Below are positions 30,229 to 32,410 of a stretch of 32,410 nt of DNA, piece after piece. How positions within the stretch are numbered: the stretch's first letter is position 1; each line of letters starts with the position of its first letter. The stretch is from Candidatus Terrybacteria bacterium RIFCSPHIGHO2_01_FULL_48_17 (GTDB taxonomy: Bacteria; Patescibacteriota; Minisyncoccia; Terrybacterales; 2-01-FULL-58-14). Both the position numbers and the translations under genes were made by a program. A model generated the notes under the pieces. That model was not told the DNA's origin and made no database searches. It saw nothing but the letters and a program-made list of their open reading frames with translations. The stretch lies in assembly GCA_001822835.1 (NCBI GenBank), contig MHSS01000009.1:1-32410 (forward strand), written 5' to 3'.

Positions 30229-30982
30229 GATCATAGTGGCAGGGTTGGTAGCATCCGCGCTTGGCGCGGTTTTTGCTATTGGCTTTTTGTGGGGAAACAA
30301 AACCAAAGAATTTCCTGTACCCGGATTACCTTTTAGTGAAACCCTTCTTGAACCTGAAACGTTTAACGTTGAACGTGGAACTTTGCACTTGGAACATGAG
30401 ACGTTAATCGTTTCCCGTGTTATCGACGGCGATACCGTAGAATTGTCTTCCGGCGAGCGCGTGCGCATTATTGGCATTGATGCGCCCGAGCACGATGAAT
30501 GTTTTTTCGAGGAAAGCAAGACCATGCTTGAGCAATTGGTTTTGGGGAAGGATGTCCGCGCACAACAAGAAACGAACGACCGAGACCGTTACGGTCGGCT
30601 TCTTAGGCATTTATACGTGGGTGATACCTTCATCGATCTTACCTTGGTAGAAGAAGGTTTTGCCGCAGCATACCCATATCCACCGGACACGGCATACGCC
30701 GCAGAATTTTCAGATGCAGAAACGCAGGCAAAAGCGCACGGCCGCGGTCTTTGGTCAAGTTGTGCTTCTTTTAAAAATGTTGAACAGTTTAACTCTGAAC
30801 CCTCGGTTGAAGGATGTGTTGTAAAAGGAAACATTTCCTCTTCCGGCGAAAAAATTTATCACCTTCCTGGTTGCGGATCGTATGGTAAAACCAATATCGA
30901 CGAATCAAAAGGGGAACGGTGGTTTTGTTCTGAACAAGAAGCGCAATCTGCAGGTTGGCGCAAGGCCGGGAATTGCTCGTAG
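30215..30982 (+). CDS. Membrane-anchored thermonuclease-like protein with C-terminal Cys domain
   Basis: The 255-residue protein has an N-terminal membrane helix (about 5-25) and a staphylococcal-nuclease domain. [12 protein letters not shown] holds metal-binding Asp, [10 protein letters not shown] holds the Asp and catalytic acid, and [10 protein letters not shown] holds Arg. The C-terminal 55 residues ([34 protein letters not shown]) form a small domain that I know from CPR and other secreted nucleases, sometimes called a sunset domain; the name is from memory. It probably cuts DNA or RNA outside the cell, feeding nucleotide scavenging. The linker between the anchor and the nuclease (30338-30405) is made of in-frame TTGAAC-type repeats. 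ATG 30215 is chosen; it overlaps rmlD. Confidence 0.85.
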   Translation: MFLRKIIVAGLVASALGAVFAIGFLWGNKTKEFPVPGLPFSETLLEPETFNVERGTLHLEHETLIVSRVIDGDTVELSSGERVRIIGIDAPEHDECFFEESKTMLEQLVLGKDVRAQQETNDRDRYGRLLRHLYVGDTFIDLTLVEEGFAAAYPYPPDTAYAAEFSDAETQAKAHGRGLWSSCASFKNVEQFNSEPSVEGCVVKGNISSSGEKIYHLPGCGSYGKTNIDESKGERWFCSEQEAQSAGWRKAGNCS

Positions 30983-30986
30983 CGAT

Positions 30987-31014
30987 TTGACAAATCTATA
31001 ATATTTGGTATAAT
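30987..31014 (+). promoter_or_regulatory. Strong promoter of the small basic protein gene
   Basis: A consensus TTGACA (30987-30992), a 16-base spacer and a perfect TATAAT (31009-31014) are present. The leader of about 58 bases contains a hairpin CGCTGG/CCAGCG (31040-31056) and the ribosome-binding site AGAAGGGAG. Confidence 0.85.
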
Positions 31015-31078
31015 AGAATAGTCAGCAATCCTAGATGTCCGCTGGTTTCGCCAGCGTACAAAAGAAGGGAGATTCGTC

Positions 31079-31258
31079 GTGGCACGACGAGAGAATAAGC
31101 GTCAGCTGCGCTGTCAGCGCGCTGACGAACGCGAAACTGCGGCTGCGGGGCGAACCCCCCAGGCGCAGCTTGCGCGACTAGATGCGCGGCTTGGCGTCGG
31201 GGTAGGGGCACAGCGCGAACGCGCCCGCCTCGCGGCCCGAATCGCCGCAAGCGCATAA
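31079..31258 (+). CDS. Small Arg/Ala-rich basic protein (59 residues)
   Basis: This GTG-initiated gene is easily overlooked. It starts with MARRENKRQLRCQR, then RTPQAQLARLDARLG, and ends in RERARLAARIAASA. The protein is strongly basic, rich in Arg and Ala, and probably two helices joined by a Gly-rich turn (GVGVGAQ). Support for real expression is unusually good: a near-consensus promoter, a leader hairpin, AGAAGGGAG at good spacing before the GTG, and a strong terminator after the stop. The family is not known to me; nucleic-acid or ribosome binding would fit the charge but is a guess. The high GC content compared with its flanks may suggest transfer or strong codon preference. Confidence 0.75.
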   Translation: MARRENKRQLRCQRADERETAAAGRTPQAQLARLDARLGVGVGAQRERARLAARIAASA

Positions 31259-31290
31259 ACAGCGCGCCACATAACTAAATAATGGGTTCT

Positions 31291-31326
31291 GCCGGGTGTC
31301 CCGAACACCCGGCCTTGCTTTTTTGA
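31291..31326 (+). terminator. Terminator of the small basic protein gene
   Basis: A 9-bp stem GCCGGGTGT/ACACCCGGC with loop CCCGA is followed by CTTGCTTTTTT. Confidence 0.9.
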
Positions 31327-31378
31327 TTAGTGTTTTACCATGCCTTACTATTGACTGCGAAAGAACCCTTCTTTAATA

Positions 31379-31400
31379 TATGGTAGTCCGACCACCATAG
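31379..31400. repeat. REP-like palindrome upstream of the transposase
   Basis: TATGGTAGT-CCG-ACCACCATA is a 9-bp stem with one mismatch and loop CCG, 16 bases before the transposase ATG. Confidence 0.8.
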
Positions 31401-31415
31401 TTTTAAGATAGCTTT

Positions 31416-32117
31416 ATGGCACAAAGACCCCCTTTTACGAATGGCGAGTTTTACCATATTTATAATCGCGGAGTAGAGAAACGAAAAATCTTTCTAGATA
31501 AAAAAGATTACTTTCGTTTTCTTCACGACCTATTTGAATTTAATGATGCGGATGAAACGTTAAATTTGAACTATTATTATTATGGTAGTCCGACTACCAT
31601 AGTTGAGCGGAGGCCGCGGAAACTGCTTGTTGACGTGCTTGCTTTTGCGCTTATGCCAAACCACTATCATTTGTTACTGCGTCAACGTCGCGAAAACGGA
31701 ATTTCGAAATTTTTGCAAAAACTCGCAGGAGGATATACGCGTTATTTTAATGAAAAACGCGAACGATCAGGAGTTCTTTTTCAGGGAAAGTTTAAGGCAA
31801 AACATATTAATGATGATCGTTATCTCCGGCATCTGCTCCTTTATCTTCACACAAACCCCGTAGATATTTTTCAGAAAAATTGGAAAAGAGCTGGTATTAC
31901 TCATGCCGCTCGTGCACTTCGATTTCTTGAACGGTATCGATGGTCAAGCTACCCCGATTATCTTGGTATTAAAAACTTTCCTTCGGTTATTAATCTCGAG
32001 CTCGTAGATGAGTTTGGGCTTCCGAAAGGGAAAGAGCAGCAAAAAATAATGGTCGAATGGCTTGGGGCTCCTGGTCAAAAAATGCAGAATGTTTTCGATT
32101 TTACCTTTGACCATTAA
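31416..32117 (+). CDS. REP-associated tyrosine transposase (Y1/HUH, IS200-like)
   Basis: The 233-residue single-strand DNA transposase of the RAYT type begins with the typical EFYHIYNRGVEKRKIF. The metal-binding His-x-His is in LMPNHYHLLL, and GGYTRYFNEKRERSG contains the candidate catalytic Tyr. LFQGKFKAKHI, LHTNPV and YRWSSYPDYLG complete the family pattern. RAYTs move or maintain REP palindromes and are usually single copy. Here palindromes of one family lie just upstream, just downstream and inside the gene. The internal copy (31581-31602) encodes part of a variable linker at residues about 56-62 (YGSPTTI) before the HUH motif. All key motifs are intact, so it may be active. No ribosome-binding site is clear. 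Confidence 0.9.
   Translation: MAQRPPFTNGEFYHIYNRGVEKRKIFLDKKDYFRFLHDLFEFNDADETLNLNYYYYGSPTTIVERRPRKLLVDVLAFALMPNHYHLLLRQRRENGISKFLQKLAGGYTRYFNEKRERSGVLFQGKFKAKHINDDRYLRHLLLYLHTNPVDIFQKNWKRAGITHAARALRFLERYRWSSYPDYLGIKNFPSVINLELVDEFGLPKGKEQQKIMVEWLGAPGQKMQNVFDFTFDH
31581..31602. repeat. REP-like palindrome inside the transposase gene
   Basis: TATGGTAGT-CCG-ACTACCATA has a perfect 9-bp stem and loop CCG. It differs by one base from the upstream copy and is translated in frame. Confidence 0.85.
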
Positions 32118-32133
32118 TTGTGGGAATCGGATT

Positions 32134-32160
32134 AACTATGGGGATCCGATCCCCATAGTT
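32134..32160. repeat. REP-like palindrome downstream of the transposase
   Basis: AACTATGGGGAT-CCG-ATCCCCATAGTT has a perfect 12-bp stem with the same CCG loop and the same TATGG/CCATA ends as the other two copies. Confidence 0.85.
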
Positions 32161-32227
32161 CGCAGAACCCCGTAGTTGGGCGGGAGGGGTTGCTTTCGGG
32201 GGCGTTCAGGAGGTGTTTGTTTGGGGG

Positions 32228-32256
32228 TTGACAGATAGGCGATTTGTGTTTATAAT
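32228..32256 (+). promoter_or_regulatory. Consensus promoter at the right edge
   Basis: TTGACA (32228-32233), a 17-base spacer and TATAAT (32251-32256) form a perfect promoter. The start near 32263 is three bases before the ATG, so the mRNA would be leaderless. Confidence 0.85.
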
Positions 32257-32265
32257 GCGCCTGGT

Positions 32266-32410
32266 ATGAAACGGGCGTTTTTTGTTTTTGGGGGTGGCGC
32301 CGTGCTGATTGCGGCCGGCGTTTTTGTGTTTATGTCTAAACCCGCTGTTGCGCCGGATCAATTGCCGACGCCTTCGGCGCCGGCAATTGAAGAGAGCGAT
32401 TTGCGCGATC
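32266..32410 (+). CDS. N-terminal part of an exported or membrane-anchored protein
   Basis: Only the first 48 codons are in the window. The sequence starts with MKRAFFVFGGG and continues as a hydrophobic helix to about residue 22 (VLIAAGVFVFM). A Pro/Ala-rich linker (KPAVAPDQLPTPSAPA) and a charged stretch follow. This is a signal anchor plus linker, as in CPR envelope proteins such as thioredoxin-like or peptidase domains, but the functional domain lies outside the window. The promoter is a perfect consensus and leaves almost no leader, so expression is probably strong and starts without a ribosome-binding site. Confidence 0.7.
   Translation, partial: MKRAFFVFGGGAVLIAAGVFVFMSKPAVAPDQLPTPSAPAIEESDLRD

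Overview
The window looks like a chromosome segment of a Candidate Phyla Radiation (Patescibacteria) bacterium, most likely of parcubacterial type. This is an inference from gene content and layout: short genes, tight or overlapping spacing, several predicted leaderless starts, dispersed palindromic repeats, a REP-associated transposase, and surface-sugar genes of a kind common in those genomes. No rRNA, tRNA or CRISPR array was found, so placement cannot be tested from here.

Layout. 1-2581: end of a membrane protein followed by two overlapping glycoside hydrolases. 2655-5071: a secreted helical protein, a small membrane protein and pyruvate kinase. 5137-8309 (minus strand): an aldehyde dehydrogenase and a degenerate ClpB-like AAA+ protein that keeps the fold signatures but has lost its ATPase motifs. 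8426-14503: a Cas4/RecB-like nuclease, an orphan histidine kinase, a six-hairpin glycosidase, an HtrA protease, a DUF4177-like protein and an alpha/beta hydrolase. 14550-18813: a heat-shock unit with a CIRCE operator, clpB, a multipass membrane protein and an HtrA-like protein lacking all three catalytic residues. 18902-20107: dTDP-glucose 4,6-dehydratase with an extra N-terminal domain. 20481-21086 (minus): a two-repeat SWEET-like transporter. 21087-22571: about 1.5 kb without a convincing protein gene, holding a promoter-to-terminator candidate RNA and several inverted repeats. 22572-26085 (minus): two Cys-rich small proteins, two WbuC-like cupins, a HAD phosphatase and a divergent NUDIX protein. 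26208-30982: rmlA-like, two GT2 glycosyltransferases, rmlD and a membrane-anchored nuclease, with a TTGAAC-type repeat running through spacers and reading frames. 31079-32410: a small basic protein, a REP-associated transposase with matching palindromes beside and inside it, and the start of a membrane protein.

How the genes fit together. rmlA, rmlB, rmlD, two GT2 enzymes and the WbuC-like cupins point to synthesis of a deoxysugar surface polymer. The usual 3,5-epimerase rmlC is not recognisable here. clpB, HtrA and their two inactive-looking relatives form an envelope and protein quality-control theme. The glycosidases, the pyruvate kinase and the SWEET-like protein suggest sugar scavenging and fermentative metabolism.

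Most interesting signals: the pseudo-AAA+ and pseudo-protease paralogues, each with an intact relative in the same window; the TTGAAC repeat invading coding sequence; the transposase gene that contains its own REP palindrome; the dispersed repeat with a compensatory base-pair change; and the structured non-coding region at 21.3-22.6 kb.
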